NCBI GenBank assembly: GCA_034180045.1
Contig: JAXFOY010000019.1
Location: 1 to 64,000, forward strand
Length of the DNA stretch: 64,000 nucleotides
DNA from: Eubacterium_B sp034180045
Lineage (GTDB): Bacteria; Bacillota; Clostridia; Peptostreptococcales; Anaerovoracaceae
Direction: 5' to 3'
Positions 34,045-43,384 of the stretch are shown here, one piece after another (positions within the stretch are counted from its first letter, which is position 1; each line of letters starts with the position of its first letter). A model generated the notes under the pieces. It saw nothing but the letters and a program-made list of their open reading frames with translations. It was not told where the DNA came from and did not search any database. Made by a program: the position numbers and the translations under genes.

Positions 34045-35372
34045 AAAAACTTGAAGTAAGATCTATAATATGCCTTACCATGGCTGCAATTTTGCTCTTG
34101 GGAACGGGAATATTTGTTTTCAGATTTGTAAAATACGGTTCTAAATGGGCAACATTCTATGGAAATAGAAGTATTTATGAAAACGGTGTGCTGAGGAGCG
34201 GCGCTATATATGACAGAAACGATAATTTGCTTGCAAAGAGCGGCGGCGGAGAAATAAAATATAGTGACGACGAAGACGTAAGGGCGGCAACGGTGCATAC
34301 GGTAGGAGACGTAAACGGTAAGATTGCAACATCGGCTCTTAGGGTATATAAAGACAAGCTCATCGGATACAAGCTTTTGACAGGAACTTACAAGCTCAAA
34401 GGACGAAACGATGATGTCAAGCTGACTTTGGACAGCGATGTCTGCAAGGCGGCGTACAAGGAGCTTCTCAATTATGATGCCGGATGTATCGGCGTATACA
34501 ACTATAAGACAGGGGAGATAATCTGCATGGTGAGCACTCCGAGCTTCGATCCCGAAAATGAACCGAAGCTTGAGGCGGATGACCGATCCGGAATATACAT
34601 AAACAGATTCCTTTCATCGACTTTGCCTCCCGGCTCCATTTTCAAGACGGTTACTTCCGCCGCAATTATAGAAAATGTTCCGGATTACGACAGTTTCAGC
34701 TATGACTGCACGGGAGTCAGAATGGTGCATGGTGAGCCTCTAAAATGTGCATATCCGCACGGTCATGTGGATTTTACGGGAGCTTTGGCGTCTTCATGTA
34801 ACGGTTCTTTTTCGATTTTGACAGAGAAGGTCGGAGCAGAAACTATGAGCCGATATGTTGACAAGCTGGGGCTTACAAAGTCATATGATATAGACGGAAT
34901 ATCAAATGCTAAGGGAAGCTTCGAATTTCCCGAAAATGCCGATTTGAATTTGGGATGGGCAGGAATAGGGCAGTATCATGACAGACTCAATCCTTGCTCC
35001 ATGATGGTGTACATGGGTGCGATAGCTAATGGCGGCAAAGCGGCTGTTCCGAAAATTTTGATGCCGGGGCTGGGCTTTACGGATATGACTGAGCAAATGA
35101 TAGACGAAAAGACCTCGGAAAAGTTGACGGAGATGATGAAAGCAACTGTCGAAAGAAGCTATGGCAGTCATAATTACCCTAATTTAGATATATATGCAAA
35201 GACAGGCACGGCGGAAGTTGAAGGAAAGAATCCCAACGGATGGTTTGCGGGATTTATCAAAAACGAAGATCATCCTTATGCCTTTGTAATATGCCTGGAG
35301 AACTCAGGTGAAGCCTTATATACCGCTGCACCGGTTGCAAACGCCGTTCTTCAGGTGGCGATAAGTAAATAG
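34041..35372 (+). CDS. Penicillin-binding transpeptidase partner of the SEDS protein
   Basis: 443 residues with an N-terminal membrane anchor (LTMAAILLLGTGIFVF) and an extracellular transpeptidase domain. The three active-site motifs are present: SxxK in PPGSIFK (near 200), SxN in SSCNGSFS (near 253) and KTG in AKTGTAE (near 388). The region before the transpeptidase is short, as in actinobacterial PbpA. It cross-links glycan strands made by its overlapping SEDS partner; it should bind beta-lactams. Which process it serves (elongation, division or sporulation) is not evident. Confidence 0.9.
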   Translation: MKKLEVRSIICLTMAAILLLGTGIFVFRFVKYGSKWATFYGNRSIYENGVLRSGAIYDRNDNLLAKSGGGEIKYSDDEDVRAATVHTVGDVNGKIATSALRVYKDKLIGYKLLTGTYKLKGRNDDVKLTLDSDVCKAAYKELLNYDAGCIGVYNYKTGEIICMVSTPSFDPENEPKLEADDRSGIYINRFLSSTLPPGSIFKTVTSAAIIENVPDYDSFSYDCTGVRMVHGEPLKCAYPHGHVDFTGALASSCNGSFSILTEKVGAETMSRYVDKLGLTKSYDIDGISNAKGSFEFPENADLNLGWAGIGQYHDRLNPCSMMVYMGAIANGGKAAVPKILMPGLGFTDMTEQMIDEKTSEKLTEMMKATVERSYGSHNYPNLDIYAKTGTAEVEGKNPNGWFAGFIKNEDHPYAFVICLENSGEALYTAAPVANAVLQVAISK

Positions 35373-35453
35373 TTATATTTTTTAATATGTAATTGTCTTT
35401 TACATGGACACTTACATTGATAAGGACTCGCAATGCGAGTAAAAGGTACTAAA

Positions 35454-36716
35454 ATGAAAGATGAAACAAAATGCCTACATTCGGGCTACACCCCTAAAAA
35501 TTCCGAACCTCGGGTAATGCCGATAGTGCAGAGCACAACCTATGTATTTGATTCAACAAAAGATGTAGCTGATGTATTTGATGATCCGACAAAAGCATTG
35601 ATTTATTCGCGCTTTGCCAATCCTACCGTAATGGCGGTGGAAGATAAAATTGCCGATCTTGAGGGGGGCATTGCCGCTATGTGCACAAGTTCCGGTCAGG
35701 CGGCTAATATGTTCGCGGTGCTTAACCTTTGTAAGGCAGGAGATCACATAGTGAGCGTATCACAAATTTATGGAGGAACATATAATCTGTTTAACTTTAC
35801 GCTCAAGAAGATGGGAATAGATTGTACGTTTATTTCAACCGATGCCGACAGAGAAGAAATTTACGCGGCATTTAGAGCTGAAACTAAGTTGGTCTTTGGT
35901 GAAACTATTGCAAATCCGGCATTAAGCGTCTTTGATATAGAGAAGTTTGCCGATATAGCTCATGCTCACGGAGTTCCTTTGATAGTTGATAATACATTCG
36001 CCACACCGATTCTTTGCAAACCGCTCGAGTTTGGGGCTGATATAGTGACTCATTCAACTACAAAGTATATGGATGGTCACGCTGTTCAGGGCGGCGGTGT
36101 TATAGTAGACGGAGGTAAATTTGATTGGACTAATGGTAAGTTCCCGGATTTCGTAGAGCCTGATGAGTCATATCACGGATTAAAATATGTTGAAAAATAC
36201 GGAAATCTTGCATACATACTCAAGGCTAGAATGCAGCTTATGCGTGACTTCGGGGCATATCCGTCAGCTCACTCGGCATTTCTTTTGAATATGGGTCTTG
36301 AAACTCTGCATGTACGTATGCCGAGATATTGTGAAAATACCGAGGCGGTTGCCAAGTTCCTGAAATCTCACGAAAAGGTGGAGCAAATAAGTTATCCTGC
36401 GCTTGAAGACGACAAGTATCATGAACTTTACAAGAAATACCTAAGGGGAGCAAGCGGGGTCATCTCTTTTATAATTAAAGGTGGAAGAGACAATGCTATT
36501 AAATTCATGGATTCGCTTAAGTTGGCATCAAATGAGGTTCATGTCGCCGATATAAGAACTTGCGTACTTCATCCCGCAAGCGAAACTCACAGACAACTTA
36601 CGGATGAGCAGCTTACAGCGGCAGGAATCGATGCAGGAATGATAAGGCTTTCGGTCGGTCTGGAAAACATAGATGATATATTGGACGATTTGAGGCAAGG
36701 ATTTGAAGCCATATAG
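35454..36716 (+). CDS. O-acetylhomoserine sulfhydrylase / Cys-Met PLP enzyme
   Basis: 420 residues from ATG 35454 (AAAGGT eight bases upstream; the ATG at 35433 lacks a site). Conserved: YSRFANPTVMAVEDKIADLEGG in part, SVSQIYGGTYNLF, DNTFATPILCKP, and STTKYMDGH with the PLP Lys. Length and the long active-site insertion fit the MetY type, which makes homocysteine from O-acetylhomoserine and sulfide, rather than MetB/MetC. It stands alone with a terminator behind it. No SAM riboswitch is seen in the short gap upstream. Confidence 0.85.
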   Translation: MKDETKCLHSGYTPKNSEPRVMPIVQSTTYVFDSTKDVADVFDDPTKALIYSRFANPTVMAVEDKIADLEGGIAAMCTSSGQAANMFAVLNLCKAGDHIVSVSQIYGGTYNLFNFTLKKMGIDCTFISTDADREEIYAAFRAETKLVFGETIANPALSVFDIEKFADIAHAHGVPLIVDNTFATPILCKPLEFGADIVTHSTTKYMDGHAVQGGGVIVDGGKFDWTNGKFPDFVEPDESYHGLKYVEKYGNLAYILKARMQLMRDFGAYPSAHSAFLLNMGLETLHVRMPRYCENTEAVAKFLKSHEKVEQISYPALEDDKYHELYKKYLRGASGVISFIIKGGRDNAIKFMDSLKLASNEVHVADIRTCVLHPASETHRQLTDEQLTAAGIDAGMIRLSVGLENIDDILDDLRQGFEAI

Positions 36717-36786
36717 AAATACAGATTATCAGTGATTGATAGTTTGTAAATAAAGATATATTTTGATATATAGTAGTTGTAGAATT

Positions 36787-36838
36787 AAGCAAAACACTTT
36801 ATCACTGCCTTAGTGAAAGCGCTTTGCTTATTCTTTTT
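36787..36838 (+). terminator. Terminator of the metY-type gene
   Basis: AAGCAAAACACTTTATCACT pairs imperfectly with AGTGAAAGCGCTTTGCTT around GCCTT, followed by a T-rich tail (TTCTTTTT). Confidence 0.7.
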
Positions 36839-36961
36839 GAAAGAAGTAATTTCTGTGTAAAAGTAAAAGATTTTTTGCTTAAAAAAATGCATTGTCAAAT
36901 GTTTTAGATAGAAATTTTGTTGCAAATGTGGCAGTCTGGTAGCGAAAGGAGAAATTTATAT

Positions 36962-37369
36962 ATGGAGATAGGGCAGAAGTTGCAGGAAGCTCGTATGGCT
37001 TCCGGATTGTCACAGGAAAATGTGGCGGAAAAGATTAATGTTTCCAGACAAACTATCTCAAACTGGGAAAATGAAAAAACTTACCCGGATATTATCAGTG
37101 TTATTAAGCTAAGCGACTTATATTCCGTAAGCCTTGATTCTTTGCTGAAAGGAGATCAAAAAATGATAGAACATCTGGAAGAAAGCACAGACGTTGTTAA
37201 AAGCAATAAAAAACTGATTGGTGCAGTCGTTTTGAATATCGTGCTTATTGTTTTACTGATTACTTTGAGTGTTTTTATTCCGAACAACCGGTATTTCCTT
37301 GTCGGAGTATTTTGCCTTACGATAGTCAGTACATCGGCATTAATGTATCAAATCATTATGAAGCTTTAG
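36962..37369 (+). CDS. XRE-family regulator with C-terminal membrane segments
   Basis: 136 residues from ATG 36962 (AAAGGAG upstream). The N-terminal 65 residues are a classic helix-turn-helix (LSQENVAEKINVSRQTISNWENEKTYPD). After a linker the C-terminus has two hydrophobic segments (LIGAVVLNIVLIVLLITLSVF and LVGVFCLTIVSTSALMY, shown in part), placing the regulator at the membrane. The next gene, 13 bases on, encodes a small membrane protein. Such pairs may sense envelope state or a membrane partner; the target is unknown. Confidence 0.8.
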   Translation: MEIGQKLQEARMASGLSQENVAEKINVSRQTISNWENEKTYPDIISVIKLSDLYSVSLDSLLKGDQKMIEHLEESTDVVKSNKKLIGAVVLNIVLIVLLITLSVFIPNNRYFLVGVFCLTIVSTSALMYQIIMKL

Positions 37370-37382
37370 GGAGGAATTACAT

Positions 37383-37715
37383 ATGAATTGGGTAATAACG
37401 TTCATTACAATATTAGGCGCCGTCGCGCTGGTTGGAGGCTTTTGCCTTTCATATCAAATTTATCGAATAGTTAAGATAGACGCAAAAGCCAGAGGGCTAA
37501 AGCATCCAAAGTTTTGGGGGTTTTTTGCAATATCAAACAACAATGCAGGGGGATTAATCACATACCTGATTGGTAGAAGACGATATCCTATTGTAAAAAT
37601 GTCGGATGCAGATAAATTAGAAATTGCCGAAAGAAAAAAAACGATAGGTGTAGCCTTGATATTCTTCACTGTCGGTATGCTCGGTATAATGTTACTTTCC
37701 GTAAAATTTATGTAA
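37383..37715 (+). CDS. Small membrane protein of unknown function
   Basis: 110 residues with two transmembrane helices, at the N-terminus (WVITFITILGAVALVGGF) and the C-terminus (TIGVALIFFTVGMLGIMLL), separated by a basic, aromatic loop (KARGLKHPKFWGFF). No domain is recognised. GGAGG precedes the start, and the gene is co-transcribed with the membrane-linked XRE regulator, making it a possible partner or target. Confidence 0.6.
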   Translation: MNWVITFITILGAVALVGGFCLSYQIYRIVKIDAKARGLKHPKFWGFFAISNNNAGGLITYLIGRRRYPIVKMSDADKLEIAERKKTIGVALIFFTVGMLGIMLLSVKFM

Positions 37716-37837
37716 ATGTTACGGCAATCAAGCAAATCGGCACCTGTTTATATCATAATATAAAAAAACAATTTCAGAGCGTTGTATGCGATTAAAATCC
37801 TAAATCGGACAAATTTTAATTCAAAAAAGTATTTTTG

Positions 37838-37866
37838 TTGACTATCAAAGTCTTGTAATGTAAAAT
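37838..37866 (+). promoter_or_regulatory. Sigma-A promoter of the lipoprotein gene
   Basis: TTGACT (37838-37843), 17-bp spacer, TAAAAT (37861-37866), 57 bases before the start codon. Confidence 0.65.
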
Positions 37867-37922
37867 ATCTCTATAAAATATGCAATTATAGCAAAGTAGT
37901 CAGATTATGAATAGGAGAAAAT

Positions 37923-38330
37923 ATGAGAAATAAAAAAATTTTTGCAATACTGATGATTATGGTATTGGCAGTATCCGCTTTTGCACTAACAGCATGTGGG
38001 AATAAAAGCAAGACTCTTGAGAACTTCGTAGAAAGCGATAAGGACTTGAAGGCTGAAATTGATAAAACAGCCGCAGAAAACGGTCTTAAAATTGAAATCA
38101 AAGATAATACTCTAACATATCTATATAAGTATGAAATGGAGGTTTCAGACGAGCAGGTTAAGGTAATGGCACCACAGCTTGAAGTTGCACTTTCAGCTGC
38201 TGAGAATACATTCAAGGGACTTGCCGCTGATTTGGAGAAAAAGACAGAAATTAAGGGTCTAAAGATTGCTGTTGTATATATGGATAAGAACGAAAAAGTA
38301 ATCTATAAGACAGAATTCGGTTCAAAATAA
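37923..38330 (+). CDS. DUF4854-like lipoprotein
   Basis: 135 residues: a lipoprotein signal peptide (RNKKIFAILMIMVLAVSAFA) with lipobox LTAC, so Cys near residue 23 is lipidated. The small alpha/beta domain begins LENFVESDKDLKAEID and contains DNTLTYLYKYE, resembling the DUF4854 family of Firmicutes surface lipoproteins. Function is unknown. It is monocistronic, with a promoter and terminator of its own. Confidence 0.7.
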   Translation: MRNKKIFAILMIMVLAVSAFALTACGNKSKTLENFVESDKDLKAEIDKTAAENGLKIEIKDNTLTYLYKYEMEVSDEQVKVMAPQLEVALSAAENTFKGLAADLEKKTEIKGLKIAVVYMDKNEKVIYKTEFGSK

Positions 38331-38360
38331 ATCTAAACATATAAGTGATTTTGATTTAAG

Positions 38361-38391
38361 CATAGTCGGTTGTTTCCGGCTATGTTTTTTT
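38361..38391 (+). terminator. Terminator of the lipoprotein gene
   Basis: CATAGTCGG (38361-38369), six-base loop, CCGGCTATG (38376-38384), then seven T. Confidence 0.85.
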
Positions 38392-38449
38392 GTTGAATAG
38401 GTGTTGATTTTACTGTAAAATAAAAGTATTAATAATGCGTGAGGTAAGC

Positions 38450-40267
38450 ATGGAAAACAGACAATACGAAAATTATATAAGAAATTTTAGCATTATAGCT
38501 CATATAGATCACGGTAAGTCTACACTTGCAGATAGAATAATAGAGAATACCGGACTTGTGGCACATAGAGATATGAAGGAACAATTCCTTGACAATATGG
38601 ACTTGGAACGCGAACGGGGTATTACGATTAAACTTCAGACGACCAGACTTGTATATAAGTCAGAAGACGGCAACGAGTATATTTTTAATCTAATAGATAC
38701 ACCGGGGCATGTAGACTTCAATTACGAGGTATCGAGAAGTCTTGCGGCTTGTGAAGGAGCTGTACTTGTAGTCGATTCAACTCAAGGAGTTGAGGCACAG
38801 ACTATGGCGAATGTATACCTTGCACTTGACGAAGATTTGGAAATCCTGCCTATTCTTAACAAAATCGACCTCGCAAGTTCAAGACCGGATGAGGTAAAGG
38901 AAGAAATCGAAGAGATGATAGGGATAGATGCTTCCGAAGCACCGCTAGTTTCAGCTAAAGAGGGCATAGGTATCAACGACTTGCTTGAAGCGGTTGTAAA
39001 GACAATTCCGGCACCAAGCGGAGATCCTGATGGGAAGCTTAAGGCGCTTATCTTTGATTCGGTATACGATAACTATAAGGGTGTAGTTATATATGCGCGT
39101 ATTTTTGACGGAACCGTTAAAGTCGGAGATAATATTCTTCTGATGAATACCAAGAAAAAATACGAGGTTACAGAAGTCGGGATAATGGCTCCGTCTCATG
39201 TGCCGACAAAGTTCCTAAGAGCAGGCGAAGTTGGATATATCTGTGCCAGCATCAAACAGGTAAGGGATGCGAGGGTCGGTGATACCGTTACTCTTGCTCA
39301 AAATCCCGCGGAGGAAGCGCTTCCGGGGTACAAAAAAGTGCAGTCAATGGTTTACTGCGGTATATATCCCGCCGAGGGGGAGAAATACGAAAGTGTCAAG
39401 GATGCACTTGAAAAGCTTCAGGTAAACGATGCCGCTTTTGTCTTTGAGCCTGAGACGTCCACAGCTTTGGGCTTCGGCTTCAGATGCGGCTTCCTAGGTC
39501 TCTTACATATGGAGATTATAGTAGAAAGACTGGAGAGGGAGTTTGACCTTGGCGTTATAACAACATCACCTAGCGTAGTTTACAAGGTGGTAATGACAGA
39601 CGGCAGTGAGCAAATGATACAAAACCCTACAAATCTACCCCCTCAGACCGAAATAGATCACATTGAAGAACCAATTGTAAAGGCTGATATCATGACGCCG
39701 AAGGAATATGTGGGAACGATAATGGAGCTATGCCAGAAGCGACGCGGAAATATGCTGCATATGGAGTATATCGCTCAAGACAGGGTACAGCTTCACTATG
39801 AGTTGCCGCTTAATGAAGTAATATATGATTTCTTTGATGCTCTTAAATCCAAGACCAGAGGGTACGGTTCCTTGGACTACGAGTTTATAAGATACCAAAA
39901 GTCGAGCCTTGTTAAGATGGACGTACTCTTAAACAAGGACCTGGTAGATGCCTTTTCTATGATTGTGCATGATAGTGCCGCATATGACAGAGGCAGGTTT
40001 GTCTGCAAGAAGCTGAAGGATGTAATTCCTATGCACCAGTTCGAGGTGCCTATCCAGGCAGCTATAGGTCAAAAGGTGATTGCAAGAGAAACAGTCAGAG
40101 CTTACCGTAAGGATGTAATAGCAAAGTGCTATGGCGGAGATATTTCCCGTAAGAAGAAACTTCTCGAAAAGCAAAAGGAAGGTAAGAAGAGGATGCGCCA
40201 ATTCGGTAAGGTTGAAGTTCCTCAAGAAGCTTTTACCGCGGTTCTGAAATATGACGACGAAAAATAG
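38450..40267 (+). CDS. lepA: Elongation factor 4 (LepA)
   Basis: 605 residues from ATG 38450 (GAGGT upstream), matching the family length; an ATG at 38435 adds five residues. GTPase motifs: AHIDHGKST (P-loop), ERERGITIK (switch I), DTPGHVDF and NKIDL. The LepA-specific C-terminal domain ends with GKKRMRQFGKVEVPQEAF. The protein acts on the ribosome during translation and initiation-complex assembly. hemW overlaps or abuts the stop, the conserved Firmicutes order. Confidence 0.95.
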   Translation: MENRQYENYIRNFSIIAHIDHGKSTLADRIIENTGLVAHRDMKEQFLDNMDLERERGITIKLQTTRLVYKSEDGNEYIFNLIDTPGHVDFNYEVSRSLAACEGAVLVVDSTQGVEAQTMANVYLALDEDLEILPILNKIDLASSRPDEVKEEIEEMIGIDASEAPLVSAKEGIGINDLLEAVVKTIPAPSGDPDGKLKALIFDSVYDNYKGVVIYARIFDGTVKVGDNILLMNTKKKYEVTEVGIMAPSHVPTKFLRAGEVGYICASIKQVRDARVGDTVTLAQNPAEEALPGYKKVQSMVYCGIYPAEGEKYESVKDALEKLQVNDAAFVFEPETSTALGFGFRCGFLGLLHMEIIVERLEREFDLGVITTSPSVVYKVVMTDGSEQMIQNPTNLPPQTEIDHIEEPIVKADIMTPKEYVGTIMELCQKRRGNMLHMEYIAQDRVQLHYELPLNEVIYDFFDALKSKTRGYGSLDYEFIRYQKSSLVKMDVLLNKDLVDAFSMIVHDSAAYDRGRFVCKKLKDVIPMHQFEVPIQAAIGQKVIARETVRAYRKDVIAKCYGGDISRKKKLLEKQKEGKKRMRQFGKVEVPQEAFTAVLKYDDEK

Positions 40268-40268
40268 A

Positions 40269-41498
40269 ATGTTAAAAAAGTCGGGGATATATATACATAT
40301 CCCCTTCTGCATAAGTAGATGTATTTACTGCGGATTTTTCTCAGGTGCAGGTGCTGTAAGCGAGGAAGATGAGCACGCATATGTAAGATTAATTAAACAG
40401 GAAATAGAGAATGCAACACGTCGATATGCCGAATATTATGACGAAGTTGACAGCATCTTTTTCGGCGGAGGAACTCCCAGCGTGTTTAAGCCCGAAAGCC
40501 TGATTGAAATATTGGATGCCGTGCGTAAAGAGTTTCGCTTGAGCGCCGATTGCGAGATTACCATGGAAGCAAATCCCGGAACCTTGAGCCGTAAAAATTT
40601 GACAAAACTGCGTAAGAACGGCTTCAACAGACTATCTCTCGGATGTCAGTCGATGAACGAAAATGTGCTCAGAACCTTAGGGCGTATTCACAGTGCAGAG
40701 GAGTTCTTGGAAAGCTTTGAAGCCGCACGAACATCAGGTTTTGATAATATAAATGTGGACTTGATGTTTTCAGTACCCGGGGCAGATGAAGTCGTTTGGC
40801 AGGACAGCCTTGACAGGATAGTCGACTTATCACCGGAGCATATATCATTTTACAGCCTGCAAATTGAAGAAGATACACCGTTATATGATATGTATAGAAG
40901 CGGCTTGTTTCCTGAGGTGAGCGATGAGATGGACCGTAAAATGTATCACCAAGCGATACGAACGCTTAAGTCCGCCGGATATTTGCACTACGAGATTTCC
41001 AACGCGGCAAAACCGGGATGTGAGTGCCGCCACAATATCAAATATTGGAAGCTTTATGATTACATAGGCTTTGGTAAAAGTGCAGCTTCCTTTGTACGCG
41101 GAACAAGATTTACAAATTCCACAGATGAGGGCTATGAAGTCGGCGTTAAGGAAGAAAAAAACTTTATAGAAGGGCATTTAGGCGTTTTGCCGCCAAGCAC
41201 AGATGAAAGTGATTCTTTACCTGAGTACGCTCTGAAGAAATACTCAGAGTACCATATTAACAGCTTTATGGATTCTGCCTCGGAATTTGTTTTCTTGGGG
41301 CTTCGCATGGCAAGCGGAGTGAACTACGCTGATTTTAGGGAGAGATTCAGCCGGGAGTTTTCGGATGTGTTTTCAGACAGGATGGAAGAAGTAAAGGAGT
41401 TTATATCCTGTGGTGCTTTGATTGAAGATGAGTCAGGCATTCGTCTCAGCGAAAACGGTTTTGATATTTCAAATAGAATTATGGCTTTATTTGTTTAG
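40269..41498 (+). CDS. hemW: HemW, radical SAM haem chaperone
   Basis: About 409 residues. GIYIHIPFCISRCIYC carries the radical-SAM Cys triad (C-x3-C-x2-C), then FFGGGTPS and LSLGCQSMNENVLR. These proteins were formerly called oxygen-independent coproporphyrinogen oxidase but insert haem into respiratory proteins. An in-frame ATG at 40251 overlaps lepA by 17 bases; 40269 fits the family N-terminus better, although neither has a good ribosome binding site. Confidence 0.85.
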   Translation: MLKKSGIYIHIPFCISRCIYCGFFSGAGAVSEEDEHAYVRLIKQEIENATRRYAEYYDEVDSIFFGGGTPSVFKPESLIEILDAVRKEFRLSADCEITMEANPGTLSRKNLTKLRKNGFNRLSLGCQSMNENVLRTLGRIHSAEEFLESFEAARTSGFDNINVDLMFSVPGADEVVWQDSLDRIVDLSPEHISFYSLQIEEDTPLYDMYRSGLFPEVSDEMDRKMYHQAIRTLKSAGYLHYEISNAAKPGCECRHNIKYWKLYDYIGFGKSAASFVRGTRFTNSTDEGYEVGVKEEKNFIEGHLGVLPPSTDESDSLPEYALKKYSEYHINSFMDSASEFVFLGLRMASGVNYADFRERFSREFSDVFSDRMEEVKEFISCGALIEDESGIRLSENGFDISNRIMALFV

Positions 41499-41518
41499 AA
41501 CTTATTTGGAGGTAAGAA

Positions 41519-43009
41519 ATGGGAAAGTATATTATGGCTCTCGATCAGGGAACGACAAGCTCGCGCTGCATTATTTACGACAAAAACGGAAGTCAGGTGA
41601 GCGTGGCTCAACTTGAGTTTAAGCAGCATTACCCTGAGCAGGGATGGGTGGAGCACGATGCGAACGAAATTTGGTCTTCCCAGATGACTGTTGCATATGA
41701 GGCTATGATTAAGGCAAAATCCACGTATAGAGATATAGAAGCCATAGGTATAACCAATCAAAGAGAAACCACTATAGTTTGGAACAAAGAAACAGGAGAA
41801 CCTATATATAATGCCATAGTGTGGCAGTGCCGCAGAACCGCGGACTTTTGTGATGAGCTGAAAATGCGAGGGCTTGACGAAATGTTCAAAGATAAGACCG
41901 GACTTTTAATTGATCCGTATTTCAGCGGTACTAAGCTACGTTGGATTTTAGAAAATGTAGAGGGAGCGAGAGATTTGGCAGATAACGGCAAATTGCTCTT
42001 CGGTACTGTCGAAACTTGGCTCATCTGGAAGATGACCGGCGGAAAGGTTCATATAACGGACTATACGAATGCTTCGAGAACTATGATGTTCAACATAAAC
42101 ACTCTAAAATGGGACGAAGATATTCTAAATATACTCGATATTCCTGGCTCAATGCTTCCCGAGGTCAGGGATTCCAGTGAGGTCTATGGAGAAACTATAG
42201 ACGATATATTCGGTGGCAAAATAAAAATAGCCGGTGCTGCGGGAGACCAGCAGGCGGCACTGTTTGGACAGGCTTGTTTTGAGGAAGGCAGTGCAAAGAG
42301 CACCTATGGAACAGGATGTTTTCTGCTTTTGAATACAGGAGATAAGCCCGTAAAATCAAAGAACGGTCTTTTGACAACAATAGCATATGGTATAGACGGC
42401 AAAATCACTTATGCGCTTGAGGGGTCGGTGTTCATATGCGGCGCTGTGATACAATGGCTTAGAGATGAAATGGGGCTTTTAGAAAAATCATCCGATTCAG
42501 AAGCCATGGCACATTCGGTGGAAAATTGCAACGGTGTATATATCGTGCCTGCCTTTGTCGGACTGGGGGCGCCATATTGGGATGCGAGAGCGAGAGGAAC
42601 TATATTCGGACTTACTCGCGGTGCTAACAAAAATCATATAGTCCGTGCAGCGCTGGAATCTATAGCATATCAATGCCATGACTTAATTGTAGCCATGTCA
42701 TCTGATTTGGGGCATGAGTTGAAAGTCCTAAAAGTTGACGGCGGTGCATCCGCCAACGATTTTCTTTTACAGTTCCAATCGGATATTCTCAAGACGGATG
42801 TGGTGCGTCCTCTATGGGTCGAAACAACATCGCTGGGCGCCGCTTATTTGGCAGGGCTTGCTACGGGCTTTTGGGAAAGCGTTGATGACATTAGAAAAAA
42901 CTGGAAAATAGACAAGACTTTCAGACCTTCCATGAGTGAATCAGGCAGAAAGCGCAGACTTGACGGATGGAATGATGCCGTAAAAAGAACCATGGGTTGG
43001 AACAGATAA
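41519..43009 (+). CDS. glpK: Glycerol kinase
   Basis: 496 residues, full length. LDQGTTSSRCI (phosphate loop), TNQRETT, GTGCFLLLNTG, VDGGASANDFLLQFQSD (FGGY signature region, shown in part) and TSLGAAYLAG are present. It phosphorylates glycerol to glycerol 3-phosphate. GGAGG precedes the start. It interrupts the usual hemW-hrcA adjacency and may serve the glycerol released by the phosphodiesterase/lipase genes at 23982-25752. Confidence 0.95.
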   Translation: MGKYIMALDQGTTSSRCIIYDKNGSQVSVAQLEFKQHYPEQGWVEHDANEIWSSQMTVAYEAMIKAKSTYRDIEAIGITNQRETTIVWNKETGEPIYNAIVWQCRRTADFCDELKMRGLDEMFKDKTGLLIDPYFSGTKLRWILENVEGARDLADNGKLLFGTVETWLIWKMTGGKVHITDYTNASRTMMFNINTLKWDEDILNILDIPGSMLPEVRDSSEVYGETIDDIFGGKIKIAGAAGDQQAALFGQACFEEGSAKSTYGTGCFLLLNTGDKPVKSKNGLLTTIAYGIDGKITYALEGSVFICGAVIQWLRDEMGLLEKSSDSEAMAHSVENCNGVYIVPAFVGLGAPYWDARARGTIFGLTRGANKNHIVRAALESIAYQCHDLIVAMSSDLGHELKVLKVDGGASANDFLLQFQSDILKTDVVRPLWVETTSLGAAYLAGLATGFWESVDDIRKNWKIDKTFRPSMSESGRKRRLDGWNDAVKRTMGWNR

Positions 43010-43070
43010 CAATAAGTATATCTATTAGCGGCATCGATGCCATATTCGTAAATTCAAAAATAAAATCCAC

Positions 43071-43160
43071 AAACAGTAAATCTGAACGGTATGGATAAAC
43101 AGACACGGCTTTTCTAAAAGATGTGCCTGTAATACCAAAATGATTTACTGTTTTTATTTT
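43071..43160 (+). terminator. Long-range hairpin after glpK
   Basis: AAACAGTAAATC (43071-43082) pairs with GATTTACTGTTT (43142-43153), then TTATTTT. The 59-base interior holds a second weak stem (CAG-CAC against GTG-CTG). It is a likely terminator with an unusual branched interior. The rest of the 43010-43245 gap shows nothing. Confidence 0.5.
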
Positions 43161-43245
43161 CAAAAACACAATTCAAACACATTAAAAACAAAAATTAGAA
43201 ACTAAAAAAACACAGGAAATACCAAAGTTTATTTGCAAATAACTA

Positions 43246-43274
43246 TTGACATATATAAAGTAAAGGAGTAAATT
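43246..43274 (+). promoter_or_regulatory. Promoter of the hrcA operon
   Basis: TTGACA (43246-43251), 17-bp spacer, TAAATT (43269-43274); TTATAT at 43273 is an alternative -10. The CIRCE operator begins 12 bases downstream. Confidence 0.6.
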
Positions 43275-43285
43275 ATATATAACGA

Positions 43286-43312
43286 TTAGCACTCTAATAG
43301 AGTGAGTGCTAA
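43286..43312 (+). promoter_or_regulatory. CIRCE operator
   Basis: TTAGCACTC, nine bases, GAGTGCTAA: a perfect match to the HrcA-binding consensus. HrcA bound here blocks transcription of hrcA-grpE-dnaK-dnaJ; heat or unfolded protein load releases it through GroE. Confidence 0.97.
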
Positions 43313-43384
43313 TAACGCAGCCGGATATGATAAAACTTATAAAGCGTAGTTATATCGCTTTATGCGTAAATGGAGATGATGCAG

